Positions 53,029-64,000 of a DNA stretch of 64,000 bases are shown piece after piece. Both the position numbers and the translations under genes were made by a program. How positions within the stretch are numbered: position 1 is the stretch's first letter; each line of letters opens with the position of its first letter. Under the pieces are notes generated by a model. It was given only the letters and a program-made list of their open reading frames with translations. It was not told where the DNA came from and ran no database searches. Source of the DNA: Merluccius polli (Eukaryota > Chordata > Actinopteri > Gadiformes > Merlucciidae); contig JAOPHQ010001147.1 of NCBI GenBank assembly GCA_030340625.1, positions 12,501-76,500 on the forward strand. The letters are read 5' to 3'.

Positions 53029-53526
53029 GCTTATTCAGAGCGTGAATATCTGTTGAATATCCAATATCTATAAATTAAAACAAACAAACACTTTCAAACG
53101 AGATAAAGTGCTATTGAGATTATCTTAATACATCAGCACCAGTAGCGCTATGCTGCTATAAATGTTATTTTCAGTTTTGATGTCGGGACGTCCCTGGTGG
53201 GCGGACATTATTGTAATACGTATCGAACACGAGGGAATTCCACCCACCTGGCCAGCTACTAAATGTTGGTGAACAAACCTATTTTAGTCACAACATCAAT
53301 ATGGAAAGGCTTTATTTCTCTAGAGCTGTTTGTCCGTTCTGGGCTACTGTAGAAACATGGCAGTGCAACATGGCGGCCTCCGTGGAAGGGGACCCGCTCC
53401 CCATGTAGATATAAATGGCTCATTCTAAGGTAACAAAAACACAACGATTCTCATTTTCATGGGTTTATGCGCTAATTAAAACATACTTATGAATATTATA
53501 TTCCATTTCTGCCAAGAGATGCCACT
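53029..53526. mobile_element. TTAA-type element, copy 3 (inverted, both ends missing)
   Basis: Reverse-complement similarity to 35697-36664. It lacks both termini. It preserves the uninserted site agcgctatgctgctataaat corresponding to the nested repeat of copy 1. Confidence 0.75.
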
Positions 53527-53608
53527 TCGCCATCCGTACTGTCACCCATGATACATTCATACATACAGTACATTACATTCACAGTACAGTTGTTGCTAAT
53601 CCACCAAG

Positions 53609-53713
53609 ATGCTGTGCCTTCTTGGATTGTTTTTCATTCTTGGCTGTTTGAATTCACTGCTGCGCACTAAAGGTATGGTTATATTTTATATCTACCATAT
53701 GACCAATAATTAG
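53609..53713 (+). CDS. Small signal-peptide-like ORF disrupted by retrovirus (unidentified)
   Basis: ATG in context ccaagATG opens a frame MLCLLGLFFILGCLNSLL RT, a convincing hydrophobic signal-peptide shape. It then enters the LTR at 53668 and stops at 53711-53713. An aaag/gtatgg donor-like site lies at the junction. The flank resumes at 62978. I do not recognise a family; it may be exon 1 of a secreted or membrane protein, or chance. Confidence 0.25.
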   Translation: MLCLLGLFFILGCLNSLLRTKGMVIFYIYHMTNN

Positions 53714-54198
53714 GGTCACACTAACCTCGGTGCCTTTCTGCTGACGAAGGACAGAGTCATGAGGTATGAGCAGAGGCATGTAAGCATGGGGGCAGCTCCT
53801 CAGGATCGGAATGAGTGCGTTGTTGGTGACGTGTAGAGTAGGTAGTGTGAGGTCAGATGATGGCGAAAAACAGGCAGGATTGTCGCTGTACGTGTAAAGA
53901 ATCTTTTAGAGAATACCCGGAGGCGACAATCTGTCAGCCAGCCCTTTATGACGTTTTCACTGTTTGTGTATATAACTTCCTGGGTCAGGGATAGTTGGGG
54001 CTCAGACTTTGTGAACTGACACACACACTTTGTTGTTCTGTCAGGGAAACATAGTTGGACCCAGATATCTGTAAAACTCTGCACATTCTACTGGTGTTAA
54101 GAATAAAACTGATTATTGAGTAAACTAAAACTTCTTCTATCGCTTCATTAAAGAACACGCGTGAGTAAGAGTTTCAAGAGAAACTGCTTTTCACAACA
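53668..54198 (+). repeat. 5' LTR of endogenous retrovirus
   Basis: tatataa at 53969-53975 (TATA box) and aataaa at 54102-54107 give the U3-R-U5 layout. Ends cacaaca. The first bases (taaagg) lack the usual TG. Confidence 0.82.
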
Positions 54199-54200
54199 AT

Positions 54201-54218
54201 TGGTAACCCCGACGTGAT
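54201..54218 (+). other. Primer-binding-site-like sequence
   Basis: tggtaaccccgacgtgat begins two bases after the 5' LTR, with the TGG expected to pair with a tRNA CCA end. The tRNA species was not assigned. Confidence 0.6.
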
Positions 54219-55486
54219 GAAGACGAAGAAGTGACACAACGGACGAGAGGACTGAGTGACAGCGAAACGTGGCCACATAAAAAAAGGTAAGCAGAAGCCT
54301 GTTATAACAAAATTCTGCAATTGGGCATTGTCAAAACTGTTTTGAAGTCACTTGGGATACCCATCCTAGACATTGTTCAAACCAGTATAGTGTGCAACAT
54401 AGGGCACGCTCCCTTAAGGAGGTCGCCAAAAGGGGACCCTGCTGTGAATGCGCACGAGCAGAGAACGCCCGAAGGTTGGAATCCTGTTGGGGGGGAAGGG
54501 CCCACACAAATAACCAGCGGTTTAGAATCCGTCCCGGCCTTGCTCAAGGGTGGCAGGTTAAAGGGGGGTCAAAAGGGCCCCATGGTCGCTGGTTCCTGTA
54601 AGTACCAGACGAGGGAGCTCCGCGGGGGAGGAATGAATAAAAAATGAAGTCCGGAGTAGCCCAAGGGTATCATTTCCCGTGACCGTTAGAGTCGGCACTA
54701 AAATAGTTTGTACTAGCGAAAAGGTAACGCCAGGGGTACAAATAGCCTGAGTTCATACGATATATTGCGATGCAAACATTTGAACATAATAGTCGAACGT
54801 TGAAAAATGGGAAACTGTTAAAAAGGCTGATTAAGTAAAGATTGTGTATTGTGTGGGTGGTTCCAGGGGTTTCCAAGAGATTCTCATAAGTCTCGTCTAA
54901 CGCCTGTTCTGTGGGGTGTAAAACAATAAAATCTTTCAAAAATATTTTTTGTGGGGAAACCGGGTGGGTGGATACGGGGGAAGTGTGTCTAAAAGTCTCT
55001 GTACGAAGCCTGGGGAGACCCCAAGAGTGAGACCGGATTAAGAGTTGATTCAGCCTAAGCTCGTCTCACTGGGCAATATTTCGTGCAGAGAGCAGACCGT
55101 GAGTCATTCACACCGACCCTGTATGCATATAATCATTTTTGTTGTTAGAGTGTGTAGTGTTTAAAATACTGTGTTAAAATGGACGGAGAATTCAACAGAG
55201 AGTGTGAACAATATGGGGGGGGTGTCCTGAAGACACCGTAGGAGAGCAGTGGAGAGAGTAGAAAGGCATAAGGCAGAAGAGGGAGAACAAGGTTGGAGGA
55301 CAAAGAGGAGAGGAGAGCGTCAGTGCATACAGTAGCATTAGCATGTGTAGCATTAGAAGCTCAGAAAGACAAAAACTTGCCCAGGACTGTGACTAAGACT
55401 GTGACTGTGACTGTTTTACCGACGGGGCCAACAGCCCCCACCTATACCCAGACCTGAAACCAATATGTGAGACAGATTTACTAGAG

Positions 55487-55533
<47 letters not shown>

Positions 55534-56269
55534 AGGACACAAAGCAAGAATTAGCAGCAAGACACACCGGTCAGGCTACGGGTTACGAATCAGGACAAGA
55601 CACAGAGGGACGCGAAACCAAATGGGGAGGGACGGCACCAAACGCAAGGGGACGTCATGGCGGCCGGTGGCCGGCGGCAATAAGGAAAACAACAATGCAG
55701 GCAGGCGCCGGCGCTCCCGTAGCCATAACAACCCGCGAGAGCGACGGTACTAAGAGCCAACTGTCAGATGGCCCGCCTCCCCTGACCCTGACCTAGCAGG
55801 GAGCAGGGAAAGGGCTGATATGTCACCATTTAAAGTATAGAGTAAAGTTAATTAAAATAATAATAAAAATAAATAAACATCGTTTAATAAAGTAAGAATA
55901 AAAGTAATCAAAAATACATATTGCTTAAAAATATAGTGTTAGTACACTTAGAGAATAAATATGTCGTTAACAGCAGTGGACATTTTGTGTAGGGTTTGTT
56001 ATCTACGTAAAGATGAGATCAATCAGATCTCTGAAAAATTGAAGAAAAGAACCACTAAAACAGGCATTAAAATTAGTATTAGTCATGTATCAAAAAGAGA
56101 GAGGGACAGAGAGCAGAGAGAAAGGGAGGGGGCCTGGCCCTGAGAAGAGGACAATAAAGCAGGGCAGCACTAGTGCTGCAAGAAGTACTTAGATAAGGAG
56201 ATCTAAAAAAGAGAGGGGCAATAAAGAGTATGCAGGAGTTTACCCTATAATACTACTAATACGACGACG

Positions 56270-56330
<61 letters not shown>

Positions 56331-57213
56331 ATAATAATAATAATAATAGGGGTAATAAAAATAATAATGATAATAGTAATGATAATACATTTTATTTGAA
56401 GGTGCCTTTCCAAAAATACAAGGTTGCCGTACAAAACAAAGGGGTAAAAGGACAACCAGCTTAGTATATCCAGGGGGATAACAGACTTAGAGGGGCTAGA
56501 ATAAAACATAATAAAGAAAGCGCTGATCATTAGAACATTTAAATATCTGTTGGGACATAGGAAGTGCACATGTAGAGATCAATTATGTATTAGTGTCTGT
56601 TATTTGTTTGTGTTTTCTGTTGATTTGTTTTCTCTGTGTATTTGTTTTATAAATGTGGGTAAAAGTGTTTTAGTGTTTTGTGGGACAATTAGCAGACCAA
56701 CAGCTCAGTTAAGTTGGGTACTATTCATTTAAATCAGAAGTTATCTCCTCTACCGCTCGTCCACAGACGTCCAGGGGTCAACCAGCGCTGGGGACTCTTT
56801 TAAAAGTTCAGGGAAATTCCCCCCTCACCAAACTGAGGTAGTGGGACCCGCCCTAAAAGGACCCTGCGGGAGTGCGGTAGTTATTACAATATAAAAAACT
56901 GATACGCAATGTTGCGTATGTAGCAATAAAATAAGTCCATCATTAGGTTGCTTAAAATACCTCCATAGTGTGGTGTTGAAATAGTTAAAAGAAAGTTTGT
57001 TCTGGGTTGCCAGAGTCTACCGGTAGGTGTGTCCCCAAAGGGGGGGAGAGTGGACTGCTTGGTACAAGTCCCGCCTGTTGTCATGGCCAGCCATATCTTG
57101 CTGTTCATGTGTTTTGTTGAAATAGATTGCAGGTTGTTTAGTCTTTGTTTTAGTTGTTTGTGTTTTATTTGTTTAATTGACAAATTGTTTGGGTCAGACA
57201 AATGTTCTCTGAA
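54219..57213 (+). other. ERV leader and gag region, no intact frame
   Basis: Only short frames. It contains (CTA)n arrays at 55486-55533 and 56271-56348, an aaggtaag donor-like site near 54285 and AT-rich inserts. No gag protein was identified. Confidence 0.5.
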
Positions 57214-57358
57214 CATTTACAATGACCTGGTTAAAGTGATAATTAAAAAGTACTTCAGCAATCTGTTGGGAAGGGATCTAATGCACAAGCTAGATTGTTT
57301 GGGAAGAATTGGGTTTACCTTGCAAACGCCAACACCTAATGCTGTTATGCTGTGTTGA
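57214..57358 (+). pseudogene. Possible ERV protease end
   Basis: The frame contains NLLGRDLMHKLDC, a motif commonly found at the end of retroviral proteases. It stops at 57356-57358. Confidence 0.35.
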
Positions 57359-57960
57359 AAATGTTTATTTGTTAGCTTCGTCCACCACCGCGTCATAATT
57401 ACAGCATCAACGAAGTGTGGTGTCTCCATTACGCATACACAGGACTGCATGGATAGCTGTCATAGATATCTGTCTCTACTCCTCCACATCCACCTATCTT
57501 ATGGGCTGAACATAAGAATCAGAAGGGATTTATCCCCATACACGGCATCCTGCAACAGGCCAGTAGGGAAGGCTGGTTAGCCTATGACGGGTAAGATCCC
57601 ACCTTGAAACCTGGGGACAACCTAAGGCAGGCACAGTCACGATTACTTGGCCAAGTCGCACTGACTCACTTGATCATAGAGTGACGGGAAGATGAAACCA
57701 TCCGAGGAGAAACCATTTGGATTGAAAGGTGGAGGATAGGATAGATTCCAGACAAGTCGGCTTAAGCAGTGAATATGTGGCAATAACTAGGACAGGTCAT
57801 TTGTTTAAACTCTTAAGGGATATAAGGATTTGCGTTTTGTTTTCGGTATAGTGCATGATTTGGTAAAATTGGTAAACAGCGTGGTTTAAAAGCGGTTGAT
57901 GGTAAACCCATATCATATCAAAATTTAGGTTTAGTATTTACTGGCTGCAATTTCCCTTTC

Positions 57961-58430
57961 TACTAGATTGGCTGTAGTTGAGGGTAAAGGGCACAGCACC
58001 TTAGGAGGGATACAGGCAGAAGGTCATTATTTAGCTAACTTAGCCTCAGGCGAGGAGTTGGACAATCATAATCAGACATTGATAGAGGTGCATGGCGTGG
58101 TGCTCAGGGACATTTTGTTGCACCTACCTAGCTGTTACAAGGCTCATTAAAGATGCGCATGGTTTTCACCATGGCGCAAGGGGGGAGGTAATGAAGAAAA
58201 TCAGAAAACAAGGTTTAAAATCAGAAAACAATGTTTTAAATCAGAAAACAAGATTTTTGGCCACCATACTTGCAAACAGTGATTGATAATTAGCTCAATG
58301 ATTGTGAAGCATGTGCAGAAAACAACGAAAGAAAAACAATCACTACTCTAGTGGGACACATTCCCACACCCGAGGAACCATTTAGACATCAGCCTGATCA
58401 ACAAGGCCCGGACCTAAATGCTACACTAAC
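57961..58430 (+). pseudogene. ERV RNase H end and integrase zinc-binding region, broken
   Basis: EGKGHSTLGGIQAEGHYLAN LAS resembles the end of RNase H. HGFHHGARGEVMKKIRK and a Cys-containing stretch after it resemble the integrase HHCC domain. Frameshifts and stops occur in between. Confidence 0.55.
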
Positions 58431-58494
58431 TAACGTAGCATATTAGTCCTTCTACTCGCCCCAAGACCAAACACCCGCAATATTTTAATTAATT

Positions 58495-58583
58495 ATTATG
58501 CACCAATTACACCAAGTCGAATTCCTTGTATGAACAATCCTACTTGGCAATAAACTTTATTCGAAATTCAAATTCAAATTCAG
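58495..58583 (+). mobile_element. CR1/Rex-like LINE tail inserted in ERV pol
   Basis: The segment with tacttggcaataaactttat and trailing attcaa repeats matches the usual fish LINE 3' tail and interrupts the integrase frame. Confidence 0.6.
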
Positions 58584-58601
58584 GTCTTAGACTATGTTGA
58601 T

Positions 58602-58904
58602 ATGATCAAAAGTGTAAGGTACATGCTAGTAGTCAATGACAGATTCAGCAATTCGGTAGAAACAGCCCCAATAAAAGATCAAAGTGTGACTATTGTAATC
58701 AAGTTTTTATCTAGAAAAGTCATGCCAAGGTGTGAAATTCAATTAGAAATTAGATCAGACAATGGATCAGCTTTCATTCGGAAAACTGTGAAAAGTGTGG
58801 TGCAGCAGTCACACATCAAACAGCGATTAGGTTGTGTGTACCATCCTCAGTCTCAAGGCAAGGTCGAAAAGGATGGCCCAGACACTGAAGGGAAAGATTG
58901 GTAA
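58602..58904 (+). pseudogene. ERV integrase catalytic core fragment
   Basis: Contains the first Asp (VVNDRF), the second Asp (RSDNGSAF) and the Glu (GKVEK) with 35 residues between the last two, the DD35E signature. The frame ends soon after and is not joined to the rest of pol. Confidence 0.85.
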
Positions 58905-59570
58905 AATAGGTGCACACAGTAAACTCAGCTAGAAGCCCTTCCGCTAGCTTTAATGTCAACAAGGAGTTCAGTGAACTCCGCTACAGGGTTCACACCATAT
59001 GAGCTTGTCTGTGGCCAGCAGTGTCCAGGACCTGGAGCTGGGGGGGGTTACAGCCCCACCCACTCCATTCCTGACCTACAAGCCATACTATGATCAACTA
59101 ACGGCACTGGTTGCAGCCTTTTCCAAACAGGTGGCAGTAATCCAAGGAGGTGCAAAGCAGGCACCGGCCCCGAAAGACACCGAGTGAGTGTTGCTAAAGG
59201 TCATCAAGAGGAAGTGGAACCTCACACGCAGTCCGGCTGGACGGCAAAGGTGAAACCTGGTATCATTGGTCACTATACGGAGCATCTGACCCACTGGCAA
59301 GGACCCGGGTTGACGTAAAAGGGAGTGTAAGAGAGCAGCCTTAGACTGACAGGAGGAAGAAGAGTGGTACATTTTTACTTTATTAGCTTTGCTAACACAC
59401 GAGTGTAGAGTCAAAGGAAAGAAGGCATACAAGTACTTACGTTGGAAGTGTTACCACCCAGCTACAGGGATAGGAAAAGGACTCCACTAAAGAAAGTTGC
59501 TATTTAGCGTATTTACATTTTTCGTATATATAATAATTTTATCTTGGTAGTATTATAATCATTAGTAATT

Positions 59571-59786
59571 ATGTGCCGCCCAGAAAACAAGACGGGGTGG
59601 CTTGGTGTAGTTGTATGTTTTGCTTTGATTGTTATAGCCCCTGCAGTTGTGTGGAAACAATTCCATGACAGAGGATCTGCCACGATCAGAGCTTCCAGGG
59701 AACCTGACATGTTGGGAACAGACCCGGGGAGAAACAGAGTTCCAGAGCTGGAGAAAGAACCACCAAGGGGGGGTGGAGCCAGGTGA
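59571..59786 (+). other. Short hydrophobic frame inside ERV, unassigned
   Basis: A 71-codon frame with a hydrophobic stretch (WLGVVVCFALIVIAPAVVW) precedes the integrase C-terminal remnant. It could be the start of an env leader or chance; the evidence does not decide. Confidence 0.3.
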
Positions 59787-59935
59787 CCCGTTGTACCTGA
59801 GGTGTTCAGGGGAAAGTGGAACGAGCCCAGGAGAGAAGGACCATACAAGGTCACCAATGCGACACCAACCATCATCGACGTGGAAGGGAGTTCCACCTGG
59901 TACCACCTCAACCACTGCACCAAAGCTGCTTAACC
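59786..59935 (+). pseudogene. ERV integrase C-terminal domain remnant
   Basis: Short segments such as KWNEPRREGPYKVT and STWYHLNHCTKAA are typical of the retroviral integrase SH3-like end. They are in a different frame from upstream coding remains, separated from the core by about 0.9 kb of damaged sequence. Confidence 0.7.
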
Positions 59936-60801
59936 AAAGACGAGGGAGGACCACAAGGAGGAGCTGGGTGCAGGTGTACCCGGCACAGACCGACCACCCC
60001 CAGGATCAGACCCAGCCCAGCCAGGAGCAACAGCCTCATGACGATGCTGAGGCTGCGACAACAACCATCCAGATGGCAGGTGGACCCACAAGGGTCTAAC
60101 CTGGTCTTGAGGAGGCTCACATGTGATCGTGCTGGTAACCTCTCTATGTGAGCCTGACCCCGAACCTACGTCTTTGGAGGAGTGCAGGACCTGAAGATAG
60201 CGACAATGAGCAGAAACAACAATGGATGCCCAAAACCCCCCACATGCATACAGCGCACCAATACATGAAGATCATTTCAATCATTCGAGATACAGCCATG
60301 CCCGGAAGGAGTTTTTAAGTTTAAATTGGTTGATTTAGATGGTGTGATTTTTTGTCTATTTAATACTGCGTGATTTTAATTTGATATGCATGAATTGAAG
60401 GGTTCGACACTTTAAAAATATTTCGCATTTGGTAATCTTTTTATCCTAACATACTTACAGGTTGAGAGTCCTGAAGAATACTACAGGTTGAGAGCCCTGA
60501 CAAACTTAACAGGTTGAAAGCCCTGATTAAGAGATGGTTTTTCTGATAACCAAATGTGATGCTGAAGGTTCATCTAGCAGTTAGACAAGTAGTCTCATTT
60601 GATTCTCCAGGGAGGGGGGAAATTATACTAAATTGGTAGTTTTTTGGGACTTTGGAAGTCCCAAAGGGGGGATATTTGGGAGAAATTTATAAATTTACCC
60701 TTACATTTAATGATAAAACATAATTATGGTCTTGCCATTATGCTATAAATCTAATAAGTGTGGAGAAATACAGAGAACCACAAATTTTATATTCTTAAGG
60801 A

Positions 60802-60952
60802 GCATAGAAATAAACACTAGAAGTCGCGTTGAGCCTCTTGGAATGCGTCGATGCGGCCGCCATCTTGGTACAGTGGATCAGTGAATCATTTGACTACGCC
60901 TGCGAGTGAAAGATGCCAGACTTTTGCGCCGCATACGGCTGTATGCGGCGCA

Positions 60953-61048
<96 letters not shown>

Positions 61049-61541
61049 CCATTTCATGAATCTTTATACCTGAACAAATGTTGAATATAGCCTATGTATG
61101 TCTACTAAATGTTGAATCTTTATACCTGAACAAATGTTGAATATATGTATGTCTACTAAATGTTAAAAAAACAAATAAATAAATAACAGCATGAACATAA
61201 ATGTGGAAAGTATTTTCCTTGCCTGGAAAATGTATTGTGTAATTCATTGTCTCTACAAAGCTGTACAAGATGCCTGTGTCTATGGACTAGTCCTTCATTT
61301 TATTTATTTATTTATTTTTAAAGCAGGTAAAAAGATGTTACTCTTGTACCATATTAAGATATAGTATTATTTGCCTGAAAATAATTGTGCACAGTAAATT
61401 GTCTGGAGTTCTCTACAAATGCCTTTTACGTATAGTGTGCTACCCCTGAGATTACTTGCAGGTAAGTAAACGGGTAATCAGGGCGGCCGTATCGACGCAT
61501 TTCAAAAGGCTCAACGCGACTTCTAGTGTTTATTTCTATGC
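60802..61541. mobile_element. MITE with about 59-bp inverted ends and internal (TA)n
   Basis: The left arm 60802-60860 (gcatagaaataaacactaga ... gcggccgcc) matches the inverted right arm 61482-61541. The core has an 88-bp (TA)n array (60955-61042). TA at the outer edge of both arms is compatible with a Tc1/mariner-type target. A right-end-like piece recurs at 61947-61976. Confidence 0.7.
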
Positions 61542-61974
61542 ATGTCAGGCGCACTTTATCTGCCACAACTTAGGAAATTAATGGAAAAGGTTGTTTTACA
61601 ACATTGTTAAGGCTTGACTAGGACTTTGAATGGTAACGCTGCGGGCGTTTGTTTGATTGCCAGCATCTTTAAATTTACATTGTTGACATTGCTGGCCTAT
61701 TTTGTAATGGAATATAATTATGTCCATTGGATTTTGAACGTAAAAACAGGTTATGTTAACAAAAACGTCTTATATTATTTTATTTTGACATTCTTAACGA
61801 AGCAAGAAAATGAAATCGCCGATTATAGGTATTTTAATCATGTATGAATAGCCTATGGCCTTGTCCTCGATTGACGTTCGAAGCTGCGTTCCCCTGTACC
61901 AAGATGGCGGCTTTGTTTACGCATTCGTTCTAATAGACCGTGGTAGTCAACGCGACTTCTAGTGTTTATTTCTA

Positions 61975-62318
61975 TGGAGGTAAACAATGGCTGCTGCTGC
62001 TGGCGAACGGTTGTCTTTCCACTCGGCTTTGGCCGCGACTCTTCAAGACTTTAAGTTAACATTTTATTTGAGAAAAGAACAAAGAACGGCACTGAAGTCT
62101 TTCCTCGAAAATAAATATTTATTCTGAGTTTTGATTAATTACGTAGTCAGAGCCGTCGCTCTGACTACGTCACCTTCTTCGTTGCTCTGATTGGTTGTAG
62201 CGCTATCCTATTGCGTGCAGAGGGAACTTGAAAGACAACCGTTTATCCCGCCCACACTGCCAATGGAGCTGAGCCAGACCTTACATCTTTCTGATGTAGG
62301 TCTGGCTTGCCAGGCTAA
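61975..62318. mobile_element. Second copy of the repeat nested at 36082-36550
   Basis: Shares gctgctgctgctggcgaac, tcggctttggccgcgact, ttggttgtagcgctatccta and the end gcttgccaggcta, with internal differences. It lies between the MITE and the 3' LTR. Confidence 0.75.
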
Positions 62319-62385
62319 AGGAGGAGTACAATGTTTTCCAAATTTTCATATGTGGTCTCAGTTTAGATGAGTCCAAGAGAAGGAT

Positions 62386-62977
62386 TAAAGGTATGGTTAT
62401 ATTTTATATCTACCATATGACCAATAATTAGGGTCACACTAGCCTCGGTGCCTTTCTGCTGACGAAGGACAGAGTCATGAGCTATGAGCAGAGGCATGTA
62501 AGCATGGGGGCAGCTCCTCAGGATCGGAATGAGTGTGTTGTTGGTGACATGTGTAGAGTAGATAGTGTGAGGTCAGATGATGGCGAAGAACAGGCAGGCT
62601 TGTCGCTGTACGTGTAAAGAATCTTTTAGATAATACCCGGAGGCGACAATCTGGCGCTGGAGTGAGACACCACAAGGACGAGGAGGGAAGACCTCAACAG
62701 CCGGAGGAGAAGAAGACAGCCCTTGTTATGACGTTTTCACTAATGTGTATATAACTTCCTGGGTCAGGGATAGTTGGTGTGCAGACTTCATGAACTGACA
62801 CACACACTTTGTTGTTCTGTCAGGGAAACATAGTTGGACCCAGATATCTGTAAAACTTTGCACATTCTACTGGCGTTAAGAATAAAACTGATTATTGAGT
62901 AAACTAAAACTTCTTCTATCGCTTCATTAAAGAACACGCGTGAGTAAGAGTTTCAAGAGAAACTGCTTTTCACAACA
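62386..62977 (+). repeat. 3' LTR of endogenous retrovirus
   Basis: Same sequence as the 5' LTR plus about 60 bp near 62651-62712 absent from it. Ends cacaaca, followed by gcac. Confidence 0.82.
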
Positions 62978-63051
62978 GCACCTACAGAAACTCTCACCAG
63001 CAGATCCTTTCCTAGTAGCTCTCCACGCACAATCCCAGCCGGTGTTGCACC

Positions 63052-63353
63052 GTAATCTGTGACCCATCAGATTCTGTGACCTGCCCTGTTGATCCCACCC
63101 TAAACTATTTCTGATAAGAAAAACAGGGACATTTGTAGTTTGGCTGTCCCTATATCAACAAAATATCTGTTATTATTTCTGAAATGAAAAAAAGGGACAT
63201 ATGTTTTACCTATTCTTATCATGGTAACTGTAGTAAAATATTGTGTCACACAGCCTATCAGAGAGACACAATTTTTTTTTTAAAATAGGGACACTAACCC
63301 ACCTAATTTACACTGCGGGTCACATAATCTGATGGGTCACAGATTGCTATGCC
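63052..63353. mobile_element. Small inverted-repeat element
   Basis: aatctgtgacccatcagatt at the left (from 63053) and its complement near 63330-63350 form the ends. The interior has a second pair, agggac / acagcctatcagagagacac. Confidence 0.6.
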
Positions 63354-63504
63354 AGAGACATTTCAAAAGGTACAATTGGAATCTCCAGAGAGAAACAGAA
63401 CAAGCAAATCTCGATGGTCTCCCGAGGCCATGGCGTCCCTGTGTCCCCACTCCTTTTCAGAAGGGGCGGTATAGCTATAGTATATCACCCCTAACCCCTC
63501 ACAC

Positions 63505-63531
63505 CTAACCCCTAACCCTAACCCTAAAAAT
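63505..63531. repeat. Short telomere-like (CCCTAA) stretch
   Basis: cccctaaccctaaccctaa, about three units, followed by an inverted copy of the 63231-63266 motif at 63529-63562. Confidence 0.7.
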
Positions 63532-63945
63532 TGTGTCTCTCTGATAGGCTGTGTGACACATCAATGAAGCCACAGCAAGGATTTTATCCACGATGGCACA
63601 GTATCTTGAATACTGTAAGCCTAGCCTATATTCAAATCGAAAACAACAACAATACATTTTAATCTTACGTCTTACTTACATCACATCATAATAGTGATAA
63701 TTGTAATACAAATGTAAGTGATAGTTAATTAAACGACAGGGTAGTAAATGGTTGCTCAGTCAGTTTCACTAGTTGGGCTAACGGCGATGTAGGCCTAACA
63801 CTAGATTAGACAGAAACATTGAAAGCGGTGATAATTAAATATTGGTAGTGCAGTGCTTAGTGGAGACTGTGGAGGGCAGCAATACGCCATTTAACGTCTA
63901 GCTTTACGGATATTACAAAAGAAGAAGTATTTGGAAAATGCGAAA

Positions 63946-64000
63946 ATGGCGGTTGATCTGAAAGAACAACAACTTGCCCAGAAAGTTTACGCTGCATTAC
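63946..64000 (+). CDS. Possible 5' end of an unidentified gene (truncated by window)
   Basis: ATG in good context (gcgaaaATGG) opens MAVDLKEQQLAQKVYAAL to the window edge, 18 codons, with an in-frame stop upstream at 63892-63894 and no other ATG between. Composition changes from repeat-rich to gene-like here. I cannot assign a family from 18 residues. Confidence 0.45.
   Translation, partial: MAVDLKEQQLAQKVYAAL

Larger units (their letters stand above)
53668..62977 (+). mobile_element. Endogenous retrovirus, two LTRs, defective
   Basis: 5' LTR 53668-54198 and 3' LTR 62386-62977 share sequence end to end except a segment of about 60 bp present only in the 3' LTR. Flanked by gcac at 53664-53667 and 62978-62981 (4-bp target duplication). 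The interior has a PBS-like site, protease- and RNase H-like remnants, an integrase core and the integrase C-terminal domain in broken frames. Integrase features point to a gamma/epsilon-like fish retrovirus. An open env was not identified. Other repeats have inserted inside. Confidence 0.85.

Noticed and set aside
59647..60151. Open frames of 111-150 codons near the ERV end as intact env or accessory genes
   Set aside because: Recognisable integrase segments lie in one of these frames and the others are overlapping shadows. No env surface or transmembrane signature was seen.

Overview
The window is vertebrate nuclear DNA, almost certainly from a ray-finned fish. It contains long GT-AG introns, dense (CT)n, (CA/GT)n and (TA)n microsatellites, fish-type LINE tails, hAT/Harbinger/TTAA-type non-autonomous elements, BEL/Pao retrotransposon remains and an endogenous retrovirus. 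There is no bacterial-style gene organisation, no CRISPR array and no operon. No recognisable rRNA or tRNA gene was seen.

Layout. (1) 1-22.4 kb, plus strand: the 3' two thirds of a plasma-membrane calcium ATPase gene, best matched to PMCA3 (atp2b3). Twenty exons can be placed with GT-AG borders and consistent phase. They include the 42-nt splice-site-A exon, the splice-site-C exon and a last exon read in two frames (a-type tail ending GGESVP, b-type tail ending in the PDZ ligand ETSL). A long 3' UTR follows. (2) 22.5-37.5 kb: a gene-poor block of nested mobile elements, several complete with inverted termini and target-site duplications. (3) 37.5-42.1 kb, minus strand: crebzf (Zhangfei), with its coding sequence in one exon and a predicted 5' UTR intron filled by a hAT-like element that carries a minisatellite and another inserted element. 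(4) 42.4-44.7 kb, minus strand: las1l (Las1-like, pre-rRNA ITS2 endonuclease subunit) as an uninterrupted 571-codon frame with an NRF1-type promoter palindrome upstream. (5) 44.75-53.6 kb: an I/Nimb-like LINE on the minus strand, another copy of the TTAA repeat and broken BEL/Pao material. (6) 53.67-62.98 kb, plus strand: an endogenous retrovirus with two LTRs, a 4-bp target duplication and decayed pol. It interrupts a small signal-peptide-like reading frame. (7) 63.0-64.0 kb: small inverted-repeat elements and, at the very end, the possible start of an unidentified gene.

The host genes are ordinary cellular genes (calcium export, bZIP/HCF-associated transcription control, ribosome biogenesis) and show no sign of acting together. 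The neighbourhood of atp2b3 and las1l, both X-linked in humans, is suggestive of conserved synteny only. I found no undescribed biological system. The most unusual items are a perfect 207-bp palindrome downstream of crebzf, a perfect 56-bp palindrome inside a nested hAT element, the three-layer element in the crebzf intron, the uninterrupted las1l frame, and the splice-adjacent microsatellites of atp2b3.
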